In this document: in pieces, positions 26,908 to 36,835 of the stretch
Layout: each line of letters opens with the position of its first letter
Position numbering within the stretch: the first letter of the stretch is position 1
Source of the DNA: Pseudomonadota bacterium
GTDB lineage: Bacteria > Pseudomonadota > Alphaproteobacteria > Rhodospirillales > Magnetospirillaceae
Assembly: GCA_023458315.1 (NCBI GenBank)
Contig: JAEXAH010000029.1
Coordinates: forward strand, 1-64,000
DNA: 64,000 bases
Direction of reading: 5' to 3'
Position numbers and translations under genes: made by a program
Notes under the pieces: generated by a model
Databases searched by the model: none
Told to the model about the DNA's origin: nothing
Seen by the model: only the letters and a program-made list of their open reading frames with translations

Positions 26908-27498
26908 TTAACGCGGCTGCAAAAGACCGCGAAGATGTTCCAACTCGGCCAGGATGGCCTGCAATTCCTGGCGGGTTTCCGCCGAAAACGCCGCCTGCGG
27001 CCGGGCCGCGACCGGGGTGGATTGGACCGCCCGGGCGTCGGCCGCCGCCGCGACGTCGTCTTCCTCGCCGTCGTTGAGATCGGAAAAATCCGGCTCGTCA
27101 TCCAGACCCAACGGCAGTTCGGCCTCGTCGGTGCGGTCGCCTTCCGAATGGGCGGAATCCTCGGTCCCAGAGGGCGAAGGGCCGTCGATCTCGGGGCGCA
27201 AGGCGCCGGTGATTTCGCGGGCGCCCCCCTCGCGCAGCAGCTTCTGCACGCCCTTGATGGTATAGCCTTCGCTGTACAGCAAGTCGCGGATGCGGCGCAG
27301 CAGCGCCACGTCCTCGGGCCGGTAATAGCGGCGGCCACCGCCACGCTTCAGCGGCTTGACCTGGGGAAACTTGCTTTCCCAGAAGCGCAGGACGTGTTGC
27401 GGGACGTCAAGTTCGTCCGCCACCTCGCTGATGGTGCGAAAGGCGGAATCCGACTTGCCGGAACGGCGGACCAGGGGCAGTTCGCCGTCGTCGCTCAT
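26908..27498 (-). CDS. MerR-family transcriptional regulator
   Basis: 196 aa. The winged helix-turn-helix at residues 19-90 reads AFRTISEVADELDVPQHVLRFWESKF...GGGRRYYRPEDVALLRRI, the MerR signature. There is no recognisable ligand domain; residues 105-165 are acidic and low-complexity, followed by a short helix at the end. This MerR-type protein directly after ihfA is a fixed alphaproteobacterial arrangement, sometimes annotated as a HspR/MlrA-like regulator; its targets are unknown. The start ATG overlaps the ihfA stop by one base (TAATG). Confidence 0.87.
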   Translation of the reverse strand: MSDDGELPLVRRSGKSDSAFRTISEVADELDVPQHVLRFWESKFPQVKPLKRGGGRRYYRPEDVALLRRIRDLLYSEGYTIKGVQKLLREGGAREITGALRPEIDGPSPSGTEDSAHSEGDRTDEAELPLGLDDEPDFSDLNDGEEDDVAAAADARAVQSTPVAARPQAAFSAETRQELQAILAELEHLRGLLQPR

Positions 27499-27818
27499 TA
27501 CTTACCGGCCTTGGCCGAGGAAACCGGCCCGTCGTTGATCTTCTTTTTCAGCAATTGCGACGGCCGGAACACCAGCACGCGGCGCGGCAGGATCGGCACT
27601 TCCTCGCCGGTCTTGGGATTGCGGCCGACGCGCTGCCCCTTGGAGCGCACGGCGAAACTGCCGAACGAGGAGATCTTGACCGCCTCGCCCCGCGCCAGGG
27701 CCGAGGACAATTCGTTCAGCACGGCTTCCAGCAGATCGGCGGATTCGTTGCGGGAAAGACCCACCTCCTGGTAGATCGCCTCGCTCAACTGCGCGCGTGT
27801 GATGGTCTTTTCCGACAT
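27498..27818 (-). CDS. ihfA: Integration host factor subunit alpha
   Basis: 106-aa DNA-bending protein that dimerises with IhfB. It has the HU/IHF core with KISSFGSFAVRSKGQRVGRNPKTGEEV, the arm that inserts into the minor groove, then RRVLVFRPSQLLKKKIN. It assists sigma-54 activators such as NtrC, recombination and replication initiation. ATG 27818 matches the family N-terminus (TITRAQLSEAIYQEVGLSR); the upstream frame is not conserved-looking. It lies between fabH and the MerR gene, separated from fabH by 126 bases that contain an inverted repeat and a possible promoter. Confidence 0.95.
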   Translation of the reverse strand: MSEKTITRAQLSEAIYQEVGLSRNESADLLEAVLNELSSALARGEAVKISSFGSFAVRSKGQRVGRNPKTGEEVPILPRRVLVFRPSQLLKKKINDGPVSSAKAGK

Positions 27819-27858
27819 GTCGGGATTGCCTGAATTCAGAAACGAAATAGAGGACACT

Positions 27859-27888
27859 GACCCTATCCGCTTAACGGAAAAGGGTCAA
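27859..27888 (-). promoter_or_regulatory. Inverted repeat with possible ihfA promoter
   Basis: GACCC and GGGTC arms with inner TCCG/CGGA pairs form a symmetric hairpin. On the minus strand the same stretch gives TTGACC, 17 bases, TAGGGT, a plausible -35/-10 pair 40 bases before the ihfA start. It could be a promoter, an operator or a terminator of fabH; the sequence does not decide. Confidence 0.35.
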
Positions 27889-27944
27889 TATCAAAGGGAT
27901 GCGAGGAAACCTTAGCCCTGATGCGCAGGAAACGCAGGGAATTC

Positions 27945-28919
27945 CTAGAGTCGGGCGAGCGCCGACCCCCAGGTGAAGCCGCCGCCCATGGCCTCCAGCA
28001 GCACCAGATCGCCGCGCTTGATGCGGCCATCGCCGAACGCCTCGGCGAAAGCCAGCGGGATCGAGGCGGCCGAGGTGTTGGCGTGGCGGTCCACCGTCAC
28101 CACCATGCGGTCCATGGAAAAGCCCAGCTTGCGCGCGGTGCCTTCCAGGATGCGGCGGTTGGCCTGATGCGGCACCACCCAATCGATGTCGGCGGCGGTC
28201 AGGTCGTTGGCCTTCAGCGCCTCGCCCACCACTTCGGCCAGATTGACCACGGCATGGCGGAAGACCTCGCGGCCTTCCATGCGCAGATGGCCGACACTCT
28301 GGGTCGAGGACGGGCCGCCATCCACCTTGAGCAGATCGTAATGGCTGCCGTCGGAATGCAGATGGGTGGACAGGATGCCGCGATCGGTGTTCTGCCCCTT
28401 TTCCCACGACGCGCGCAGCACCACGGCGCCCGCGCCGTCGCCGAACAGCACGCAGGTGCCGCGGTCTTCCCAGTCCAGGATGCGCGAGAAGGTTTCGGCG
28501 CCCACCACCACGGCGGTTCGCACCTGGCCCGACTTGATGAAATTGTCGGCCACCGACAGGGCGTAGATGAAGCCCGAGCACACCGCCTGAACGTCGAAGG
28601 CGAAGCCCGACTTCATGCCCAGCCGGTGCTGCACCCGGGTCGCGGTGGCGGGAAAGGTGTTGTCCGGGGTGGCGGTCGCCACCACCAGCAGATCAACCTC
28701 TTCCGGCTTGATGTCGGCCGCGCGCAGCGCCGCCTGGGCGGCGGCGGTGGCCATATCCGAGGTGGTTTCGCCCTCGGCGGCGATGTGGCGCTGGCGGATG
28801 CCGGTACGCTCGATGATCCATTCGTCGGAGGTATCGACCTTGGACGCCAGTTCGGCGTTGGTGACGATGCGGGACGGCAGGTACGAGCCGCAACCGACAA
28901 TATGGGAGCGCAGGATCAT
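27945..28919 (-). CDS. fabH: 3-oxoacyl-[acyl-carrier-protein] synthase III
   Basis: 324-aa thiolase-fold enzyme that starts fatty-acid synthesis by condensing acetyl-CoA with malonyl-ACP. The active-site cysteine is in AFDVQAVCSGFIYAL near residue 112, the histidine in VVPHQANRRIL near 248, and the asparagine in HANTSAASIPLAF near 278. ATG 28919 starts at the usual IGCGSYLP strand. The gene follows plsX by nine bases, the standard plsX-fabH pair, so both should be co-transcribed from the rpmF side. Confidence 0.96.
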   Translation of the reverse strand: MILRSHIVGCGSYLPSRIVTNAELASKVDTSDEWIIERTGIRQRHIAAEGETTSDMATAAAQAALRAADIKPEEVDLLVVATATPDNTFPATATRVQHRLGMKSGFAFDVQAVCSGFIYALSVADNFIKSGQVRTAVVVGAETFSRILDWEDRGTCVLFGDGAGAVVLRASWEKGQNTDRGILSTHLHSDGSHYDLLKVDGGPSSTQSVGHLRMEGREVFRHAVVNLAEVVGEALKANDLTAADIDWVVPHQANRRILEGTARKLGFSMDRMVVTVDRHANTSAASIPLAFAEAFGDGRIKRGDLVLLEAMGGGFTWGSALARL

Positions 28920-28928
28920 TTCTGGATT

Positions 28929-29984
28929 TTATCCGTTACCGGCGGCAAGCTGCTGGGCAGCCGCCTCCTGGGTTTTCAGGTGTTCCAGTTCCCGGCGGAT
29001 ACGGTCGTTATAGCCATGGGCCACCAGATCGACGGCGACGCCGACGGCATTGGCGAAACCAAAGGCGTCGGTCCCGCCGTGGCTTTTCACCGCGATGCCG
29101 TTCAGGCCCAGGAACATGGCGCCATTGTAGCGGCGCGGATCGGTGCGCAGCTTGACCTTGTTCAGGGCGCGGCGGGCCAACAGATAGCCCAGCTTGGCCA
29201 GCAGCGAACTGCCGAACGCCTGACGCAGGAAACCGGAAAAGAATTTCACGGTGCCTTCGGCGGTCTTGAGCGCGATGTTGCCGGTGAAACCGTCCGTCAC
29301 CACCACGTCCACCGTTCCGGCCCCGATATCGTTGCCTTCCACGAAGCCGTGGAATTTGATCGGCAGGTGGGTTTCACGCAGGATGTTGGCGGCGCCGCGC
29401 ACGGCGTCGTTGCCCTTCAGATCCTCGGACCCCACGTTCAGGATGCCGATGGTCGGCTGTTCCAGGCCCAGAACGGCGCGGGCGAACACTTCGCCCATCA
29501 CCGCGAACTGGACCAGGTTGTTGGCGCTGCATTCCACGTTGGCGCCCAGATCGAGCATGACGGTTTCGCCACGCTCGGTCGGGAACAGCCCCGCGATGGC
29601 CGGGCGGTCGATGCCCGGCAACATACGCAGCACGAACTTGGACACCGCCATCAGGGCGCCGGTGTTGCCGGCGGAAACCACGCCGGCCGCCTCGCCCTTG
29701 ACCACCGCATCGACGGCAAGCCACATGCTGGTGCGGCGCCCCGTGCGCAGCACCTGGCTGGGCTTGTCCTCCATAGCCACCGATTCCTCGGTGTGGCGGA
29801 CCTGACAGACACCCTTGAGGTCCGGGTAACGTTCGAGAAGCGGTTCGATGCGCCGGGCGTCACCGAACAGCAGGTAGCGGACGTGCGGCAGCCGCACATG
29901 CGCCATACGCACTCCCTCGACGACCATATCGGGGGCATGGTCGCCCCCCATGGCGTCGATGGAGATGGTCACGGGTGCGCTCAC
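28929..29984 (-). CDS. plsX: Phosphate acyltransferase PlsX
   Basis: 351-aa enzyme that makes acyl-phosphate from acyl-ACP for the PlsY pathway of phospholipid synthesis. It has the N-terminal ISIDAMGGDHAP motif, GNTGALMAVSKFVLRMLPGIDRPA and DLGANVECSANNLVQFAVMG. An in-frame GTG lies at 29999, but GTG 29984 is preferred: GGAG sits nine bases before it, whereas nothing suitable precedes 29999. Both use GTG. Between rpmF and fabH it forms the classic rpmF-plsX-fabH fatty-acid cluster. Confidence 0.93.
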   Translation of the reverse strand: MSAPVTISIDAMGGDHAPDMVVEGVRMAHVRLPHVRYLLFGDARRIEPLLERYPDLKGVCQVRHTEESVAMEDKPSQVLRTGRRTSMWLAVDAVVKGEAAGVVSAGNTGALMAVSKFVLRMLPGIDRPAIAGLFPTERGETVMLDLGANVECSANNLVQFAVMGEVFARAVLGLEQPTIGILNVGSEDLKGNDAVRGAANILRETHLPIKFHGFVEGNDIGAGTVDVVVTDGFTGNIALKTAEGTVKFFSGFLRQAFGSSLLAKLGYLLARRALNKVKLRTDPRRYNGAMFLGLNGIAVKSHGGTDAFGFANAVGVAVDLVAHGYNDRIRRELEHLKTQEAAAQQLAAGNG

Positions 29985-30015
29985 CGTATTGCGCTCCACC
30001 GAACGTTATGCGGGA

Positions 30016-30204
30016 TCAGGCGTTGGCTTCGCCCTGGGCGACGACCTCACGACCATCGTAGTGGCCGCAGGAGCCGCAGACGTGGTGGGGCAGCTTCTGC
30101 TCGCCGCAATTCGGGCACTCGATGCCGGAAACGTTCGGCAGGGCGTGGTGCGCGCGGCGCATGTTGCGGCGGGACTTGGAGGTCTTCTTCTTCGGGACAG
30201 CCAT
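30016..30204 (-). CDS. rpmF: 50S ribosomal protein L32
   Basis: 62 aa. It starts AVPKKKTSKSRRNMRRAHHAL and has two CxxC pairs (CPNCGEQKLPHHVCGSCG), the zinc-binding form of L32. It is the usual neighbour of DUF177 upstream and plsX downstream, so ribosome and lipid genes share a transcript. Length and sequence are normal. Confidence 0.97.
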   Translation of the reverse strand: MAVPKKKTSKSRRNMRRAHHALPNVSGIECPNCGEQKLPHHVCGSCGHYDGREVVAQGEANA

Positions 30205-30293
30205 TTTCTGTACTCTCTGCTCAGGAGGCCCTGACGGGGAAAGGGGCCTTTATTAGCCAAAAAGACCGGGCGGTTCAAGGGGATGGTGATCCC

Positions 30294-30845
30294 CTAGCCC
30301 TTATTTTTACGCAATTGTGCCAGTACCGCGAAGGGATTGGGCTTTTCCTCAGGGATTTCCGCCTCTCCTGGCCCCTCTTCCTCGCCCCCCTCGAAGACGA
30401 TTCCCGGCTTGCGCGGGAACGGATCGAGGGCCAGCGCCAGATGTTCCGCGACCGCTTCGCCGACGTCGATGCTGCCGTCAACAATGGGGTCAGGCGGGTC
30501 CTCGTCGTCAAGAGACAGTTCGATTTCGGCACCGATTTCATCATCCGGTCCGGCGCCGAAGCTCAGCGAGAAGCGTTCGTCCACCACTTCCGGCACCGGT
30601 TCCAGGGTGACGACGCAGGTCTGCACCACTTCGGCCTGGATGCGGCCAGTGACGCGCACCACGGCGCCGCCAGCCAGCAGGCGCAGGGTCAGCTCGGCCC
30701 GCAGCGACTGGATGGATGGGATACCGAAACGGTCCGCCAGGGCGGCGCGCTCGGCGGGCTTGGCCTCGATGTCCAGGCTCATGCCCGAGGCCGGGATGCG
30801 GTCGACCCGCACCATCCGGCTGAATTCCGACGGGATCGGAATCAT
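30294..30845 (-). CDS. DUF177 (YceD-family) protein
   Basis: 183-aa protein of the DUF177/YceD family, almost always encoded before rpmF. The conserved core is the middle segment with GRIQAEVVQTCVVTLEPVPEVVDERFSLSF. The C-terminal part contains IDVGEAVAEHLALALDPFPRKPG, also typical. Plant and bacterial homologues have been linked to 23S rRNA accumulation. ATG 30845 overlaps the stop of the upstream cytochrome bc1 chaperone gene (ATGA). An 89-base gap follows before rpmF. Confidence 0.9.
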   Translation of the reverse strand: MIPIPSEFSRMVRVDRIPASGMSLDIEAKPAERAALADRFGIPSIQSLRAELTLRLLAGGAVVRVTGRIQAEVVQTCVVTLEPVPEVVDERFSLSFGAGPDDEIGAEIELSLDDEDPPDPIVDGSIDVGEAVAEHLALALDPFPRKPGIVFEGGEEEGPGEAEIPEEKPNPFAVLAQLRKNKG

Positions 30846-31378
30846 GGCGCCACCCCGGGCGCCAGATAAGAGACGCGTCCCTGGGCCAGCGCCGCGTCGT
30901 CCTGTTGCTCCAGATGGGCCAGTTGCGCCTTGACGTGGCGGGCCAGGGCATCGGGATCGCCCGCCCCCGTCTCCGCCGACTGATAGACGTTGCGGCGCAC
31001 GGCAGCGGCCAATGCGGCGTCGTCCTCGGCCAGCGCCTTGTCGTAGGCGGCGGCGCGGCCATAGAAGGCTTCGGCCATGTTCAGCACGCGCTTGCCCACC
31101 CGCAGGTCGGTGACACCCATTTCCCGCAGGTTGCGGTCCATGTCAGCGAACATCAGTTCGACCATGGCGCGGCCGGTTTCCTCGTGGCCCAGGCGGGTCA
31201 GGCGGCGCAGCACCATCCACACATGCAGGATGATCATGTCATAGCGCCCCTCGAGGGTGTCGGGGACGCCGAAGCTGGTATAGAAGACCGGCTGGCGCGC
31301 CTGATCCACCGCCCCGATATAAAGGTCCGAGGCGACCTGTTCGCGCTTGCGGCGCTCGAAAAAACGGCTGAACAGCAT
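30842..31378 (-). CDS. Ubiquinol-cytochrome c chaperone (Cbp3/UQCC1 family)
   Basis: 178-aa protein of the ubiquinol-cytochrome c chaperone family, related to mitochondrial Cbp3, which helps cytochrome b enter complex III. Family-typical stretches are YDMIILHVWMVLRRL, ELMFADMDRNLREMGVTDLRVGKRV and AFYGRAAAYDKAL. ATG 31378 gives the short N-terminus MLFSRFFERR; the frame continues upstream but overlaps the bamE promoter region. It is coupled to DUF177 by a four-base overlap. Its presence fits an aerobic or microaerobic respiring organism with a bc1 complex. Confidence 0.88.
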   Translation of the reverse strand: MLFSRFFERRKREQVASDLYIGAVDQARQPVFYTSFGVPDTLEGRYDMIILHVWMVLRRLTRLGHEETGRAMVELMFADMDRNLREMGVTDLRVGKRVLNMAEAFYGRAAAYDKALAEDDAALAAAVRRNVYQSAETGAGDPDALARHVKAQLAHLEQQDDAALAQGRVSYLAPGVAP

Positions 31379-31514
31379 GCTGATTGTTCCGGTGGCTTTC
31401 CCGGGGCCGCCAAGGGCGGTGCGGACGTTGACAATACCGCGCCCGGGAGTGCAATGTTGGCCCCACACTTTGGCTGCCGCGCCAGCGCGCGTCAATGCTT
31501 CGGCTTCGACACGG

Positions 31515-31976
31515 ATGAACATCCTGACCCGACACACGTCCCTTGCCCTCGTCCTGGCCGCCGTCCTGACCATGGGCGCCTGCACCCCCGCCGTCGATCT
31601 GCGCGGCAACCTGCCGACGCCCGAGGATCTGGCCAAGATCCAGCCGGGCAAGACCACCCGTGACGAGGTGCAGCAGATCCTGGGGACGCCGTCCACCGTC
31701 GCCAATTTCGGCGGCGAAAGCTGGCAGTACATCTCGGAACGCACCGAAACCACCGCCTTCTTCAAGCCCGAGGTCAAGGACCGCAAGACCGTGTCCATCA
31801 CCTTCGACAAGGCGGGCGTGGTCAAGGACGTGGCCCAGCGCGGCCTGGAGGACGGCATCGCCGTCCAGTCCGTGGCGCGGGAAACCCCGACCGCGGGCAA
31901 GGAACTCAGCATCCTGGAACAGTTGGTCGGCAACATCGGCAAGTTCTCGAAGGACGCCAAGGGCAACACCCCCTAG
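31515..31976 (+). CDS. bamE: Outer membrane assembly lipoprotein BamE
   Basis: 153-aa SmpA/OmlA-type lipoprotein of the BAM complex, which inserts outer-membrane beta barrels. The signal ends in a lipobox, TMGAC, near residue 23. The BamE domain shows the IQPGKTTRDEVQQILGTPSTV motif and the WQYISERTE strand. It is transcribed divergently from the bc1 chaperone, with 136 bases between. A strong terminator at 32003-32033 follows and is shared with hppA from the other side. The C-terminal tail after the domain is longer than in E. coli BamE (113 aa). Confidence 0.92.
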   Translation: MNILTRHTSLALVLAAVLTMGACTPAVDLRGNLPTPEDLAKIQPGKTTRDEVQQILGTPSTVANFGGESWQYISERTETTAFFKPEVKDRKTVSITFDKAGVVKDVAQRGLEDGIAVQSVARETPTAGKELSILEQLVGNIGKFSKDAKGNTP

Positions 31977-32002
31977 CCTCCTCTCCTTCCTCTTCCGGCA
32001 AC

Positions 32003-32033
32003 AAAAAACCCCGGCCGTTCTGGCCGGGGTTTT
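32003..32033. terminator. Bidirectional rho-independent terminator
   Basis: The CCCCGGCC/GGCCGGGG stem with a GTTCT loop is preceded by AAAAAA and followed by TTTT. It ends bamE (+) and hppA (-), which converge here. Confidence 0.9.
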
Positions 32034-32054
32034 CTGTTTGCATATGACGCAGGA

Positions 32055-34136
<2,082 letters not shown>

Positions 34137-34375
34137 TGTGTCTTTATCCCCTGAGCAGCTTGTTGACTTTCGCGCCCCGCACTTCCGTCCGGCGAAAACT
34201 GCTGGTTGGCTGAGAGGACAACGCAAGCGTCAAAAAAGTTGCCAGAAGACCAGGGGGGATGCAATGAAATGCTTGCGAATTTATGCCGTTCAGGTAATTA
34301 TCCGGGCTTTTTTCCTGGATAATTTGGATAATTCCAAATCAGAAAAGTTGCGGGCGGAAGCTTCTTTCCCCGCGA
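34137..34375. promoter_or_regulatory. AT-rich palindromic intergenic region upstream of hppA
   Basis: 239 bases without a gene. It contains two adjoining hairpins: AATTATCC/GGATAATT (34296-34303 with 34317-34324, inner GG/CC pairs) and ATTTGGA/TCCAAAT (34322-34328 with 34333-34339). The second shares bases with the first, so only one can form fully at a time. The AT content stands out in this GC-rich DNA. On the minus strand there is no T run, so terminator function is uncertain. Confidence 0.5.
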
Positions 34376-34849
34376 TCACTTGAGCGAGGACTGTTCGATG
34401 GACACGTCCTTGACCCAGCCCGGCACCAGAACCTTGTCGCAGACCTGCAACAGACGGCGGCGGATGACGGTGTGATCCAGGGTCGAACTGTCGCGCAGGT
34501 GATAGGGCAGGAACGCCATCATGTCCTGCAAGAAGGCGTTTTGCAGGCGCGGCAGGTTCTGGGCGACGATTTCCTTTTTCTCGAACGGCACTTCCAGTCG
34601 CAGGATCATCTCGGCCTGCTTCTTCAGTTCGCGGTCCTGCACCACCGGCACGATCAGCAGGCCGAAATCCACATAGGACGGCGGCGTCACCGCCACCACC
34701 GGCGCGGCATCCTCCTGCTTTTGCGCGGGGGCGTTGCCGATCAGTTGGTTGAAACGTTCCAGCGGGTCGATACCCCAGAAATACAGGCCGCCGATGATGG
34801 CCGCGACCATCAGCAAAAAGGCCACGACCATGAAGATCAGTCGAATCAC
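34376..34849 (-). CDS. Single-pass membrane protein, FliL-like
   Basis: 157 aa. One N-terminal membrane helix (residues 3-24, LIFMVVAFLLMVAAIIGGLYF), a Pro/Ala-rich linker, then a domain whose pattern resembles FliL: VDFGLLIVPVVQD, two strands (AEMILRLEVPFEKK), LPRLQNAFLQDMMAFL, RRLLQVCDKVLV and a final VKDVSIEQ strand. FliL stabilises the flagellar stator, but this copy sits in the nusB-thiL operon rather than with flagellar genes, so its job is open. GTG 34849 overlaps the thiL stop (GTGA). Topology should be cytoplasmic N-terminus, periplasmic domain. Confidence 0.65.
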   Translation of the reverse strand: MIRLIFMVVAFLLMVAAIIGGLYFWGIDPLERFNQLIGNAPAQKQEDAAPVVAVTPPSYVDFGLLIVPVVQDRELKKQAEMILRLEVPFEKKEIVAQNLPRLQNAFLQDMMAFLPYHLRDSSTLDHTVIRRRLLQVCDKVLVPGWVKDVSIEQSSLK

Positions 34850-35856
34850 GCGTCGGCCCCCGTTTCCGTTGCGCTGAAATGGCGCCATCCGCCCCGTCGC
34901 AGGGCGATCTGCCGCCCCTGCCCGTCGCACACCACGACCCCCGCCCCTTCGATCATGGTCCCGATGGCGGTGACGTTCACCCCTGCCCGACGGCCCAGTT
35001 CCAGAACGGAAGCGTGGGCATCCGCCGGTGCGGTGAACAGCAATTCGTAATCATCGCCGCCCGCGAGAATGCTGGCAAGCAAGGACTGGTCGGCGGCCAG
35101 GGCGGCCCGTGCCGCGGCAGACAGCGGCACCTGATCCGCCTGGATCACCGCCCCCAGGCCCGAGGCGCGGCAGAGATGGCCCAGATCCTGGACCAACCCG
35201 TCCGAGACATCCATTCCGGCATGGGCCAATCCCGGCAGTTCGGCGCCCAGGGCGACGCGCGGGCGCGGCAGACGGTAGCGGTCGGCCAGGAAGCTTTCGT
35301 GCGCCGCACCCAGTTCGGGCCAGCCGTCACGGGCGGCGCGCAGCCCCAGGGCACCGTCACCGATGCTGCCGCTGACCCAGACCACGTCCCCGGCCCGCGC
35401 CCCCGAACGCAGCACCGCCCTGCCCTTCGCCACCCGGCCGAAGGCGGTCAACGACAGGGTCAGCGGCCCCGGCGTCGAAACGGTGTCGCCGCCGATCAGG
35501 GCGATGTCGAATTCCGCCACATCCTGGGCCAGTCCCCGACCGAAGGCGCGCAACCAGTCCAGCGTGGTGCCGCGCGGAAAGGCCGCCGCCAGGGTGACGG
35601 CGAACGGCCGCGCACCCTTGGCGGCCAGATCGGACAGGTTGACGCGCACCAGCTTGCGCGCCACCAGATCCGGCGGGTCGTCGGGCAGGAAATGAACCCC
35701 CGCCACCATGGCGTCCACGGTGACGGCGGTTTCATGATCGGGATCGGGAGCGAGCAGCGCCACGTCGTCGGTGAGGCCGAGAGCACCGGGATAAGACCGC
35801 GCCAACGGCGCGAACAATTCGGCGATGATCTCGAATTCGTCGGGGGCGCCGCTCAA
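34846..35856 (-). CDS. thiL: Thiamine-monophosphate kinase
   Basis: 336-aa enzyme that makes thiamine diphosphate from TMP. Landmarks are LTDDVALL near residue 30, VTVDAMVAGVHF, ARKLVRVNLSDLAAKGARP and MDVSDGLVQDLGHL, with the final GGDDYELLFT motif near residue 265. The order nusB-thiL is conserved across proteobacteria, and here the gap to nusB is 11 bases. It overlaps the FliL-like gene by four bases. Confidence 0.96.
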   Translation of the reverse strand: MSGAPDEFEIIAELFAPLARSYPGALGLTDDVALLAPDPDHETAVTVDAMVAGVHFLPDDPPDLVARKLVRVNLSDLAAKGARPFAVTLAAAFPRGTTLDWLRAFGRGLAQDVAEFDIALIGGDTVSTPGPLTLSLTAFGRVAKGRAVLRSGARAGDVVWVSGSIGDGALGLRAARDGWPELGAAHESFLADRYRLPRPRVALGAELPGLAHAGMDVSDGLVQDLGHLCRASGLGAVIQADQVPLSAAARAALAADQSLLASILAGGDDYELLFTAPADAHASVLELGRRAGVNVTAIGTMIEGAGVVVCDGQGRQIALRRGGWRHFSATETGADA

Positions 35857-35867
35857 GGGGCGTTGCC

Positions 35868-36365
35868 TCAGGCCGGACGCGGGGCGTCGCCCTCGAATTC
35901 CTCGGCACGCAGCACGCGGGCGACTTTGTCCAGGACGGCATTGACCATCTTGGGCTCGGGACCGGCATAGAAAGCGTGGGCGACATCGACGAATTCGGTG
36001 ATGACCACGCGGGCCGGAGTCTGCGGCCGCGCCTTCAACTCGAAAGAACCGGCGCGCAGGATGGCGCGCAGCACCGATTCCAGACGGTCCACCGTCCAGT
36101 CGCGGCTGAGGGCGTTGCTGATCATCTCGTCCAGCAGCGTGCCCTCGGCGGTGGCGCCGCGCACCAGCAGGGTCATCAACTCGCCGTCGGGATTGGCCAG
36201 CTTGCTCTCGGGCTCATCCGCCTCGCGCTGATGAAACTCGGTGATGGCCTGCTCGGCGGTGACGCCGGTGATTTCCATGGAATACAGCGTCTGCACCGCG
36301 GCAAGGCGGGCGGCGGAACGGCGGGTAGCGTTGGGATTGGGCTTGCGCACTTGCTTTGAACTCAA
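35868..36365 (-). CDS. nusB: Transcription antitermination factor NusB
   Basis: 165-aa all-helical protein that binds boxA RNA with S10 (NusE) and supports rRNA antitermination. It shows ARLAAVQTLYSMEITG near residue 20 and the C-terminal PARVVITEFVDVAHAFY and FVNAVLDK-like (MVNAVLDKVARVLR) motifs. The likely start is TTG 36365, which overlaps the ribH stop (TTGA); the alternative GTG at 36350 would remove five basic residues. ribH-nusB is a common bacterial pair. Confidence 0.93.
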   Translation of the reverse strand: MSSKQVRKPNPNATRRSAARLAAVQTLYSMEITGVTAEQAITEFHQREADEPESKLANPDGELMTLLVRGATAEGTLLDEMISNALSRDWTVDRLESVLRAILRAGSFELKARPQTPARVVITEFVDVAHAFYAGPEPKMVNAVLDKVARVLRAEEFEGDAPRPA

Positions 36366-36820
36366 CGGGAAAGTTTCAGGGCACGCTTGATCTCAAGCAT
36401 GCGGAGACAGGCACGCCCGGCCTGACCGCCCAAATTCTTGCGGGCGGGGTCGGCGCGGTTCAGGGCCTGGGCTTCATTGTGCACGGTCAGCACGCCGCTG
36501 CCGACCGCCAGATGGCGACGGGTCGCCACTTCCGAGCAGCCGTTCACGCAGGCGGTGGAGACGTGATGGTAATGGTCGCTCTCGCCACGGATGGCGGTGC
36601 CCAGCAGCACGAAGCCGTCGTAACGGATGTCGGCGGTGCCCATTTCCTGGGCGGCGGCGTACATCTCGAGCGCGGCGGGCAGTTCCAGGATGCCGGGAAT
36701 CGTCACCTTGTCCCACTTGGCCCCGCCCGCTTCCAGCGCCTGCACGGCGCCGTCCAGCAGCATGTCGGCCAGATGGTCGTAGAAACGCGCCTCGATGATC
36801 AGGACGCGGGTATCGGTCAT
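36362..36820 (-). CDS. ribH: 6,7-dimethyl-8-ribityllumazine synthase
   Basis: 152-aa lumazine synthase that condenses 3,4-dihydroxy-2-butanone 4-phosphate with the pyrimidine precursor to give the riboflavin precursor. Recognisable stretches are VTIPGILELPAALEM near residue 45, DGFVLLGTAIRGESDHYHHV with the catalytic His, and AVGSGVLTVHNEAQALNRA. It follows ribB(X) by 15 bases and overlaps nusB. Part of the ribD-ribE-ribB-ribH set. Confidence 0.95.
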   Translation of the reverse strand: MTDTRVLIIEARFYDHLADMLLDGAVQALEAGGAKWDKVTIPGILELPAALEMYAAAQEMGTADIRYDGFVLLGTAIRGESDHYHHVSTACVNGCSEVATRRHLAVGSGVLTVHNEAQALNRADPARKNLGGQAGRACLRMLEIKRALKLSR

Positions 36821-36835
36821 GGCTTGGTCCTCTCG

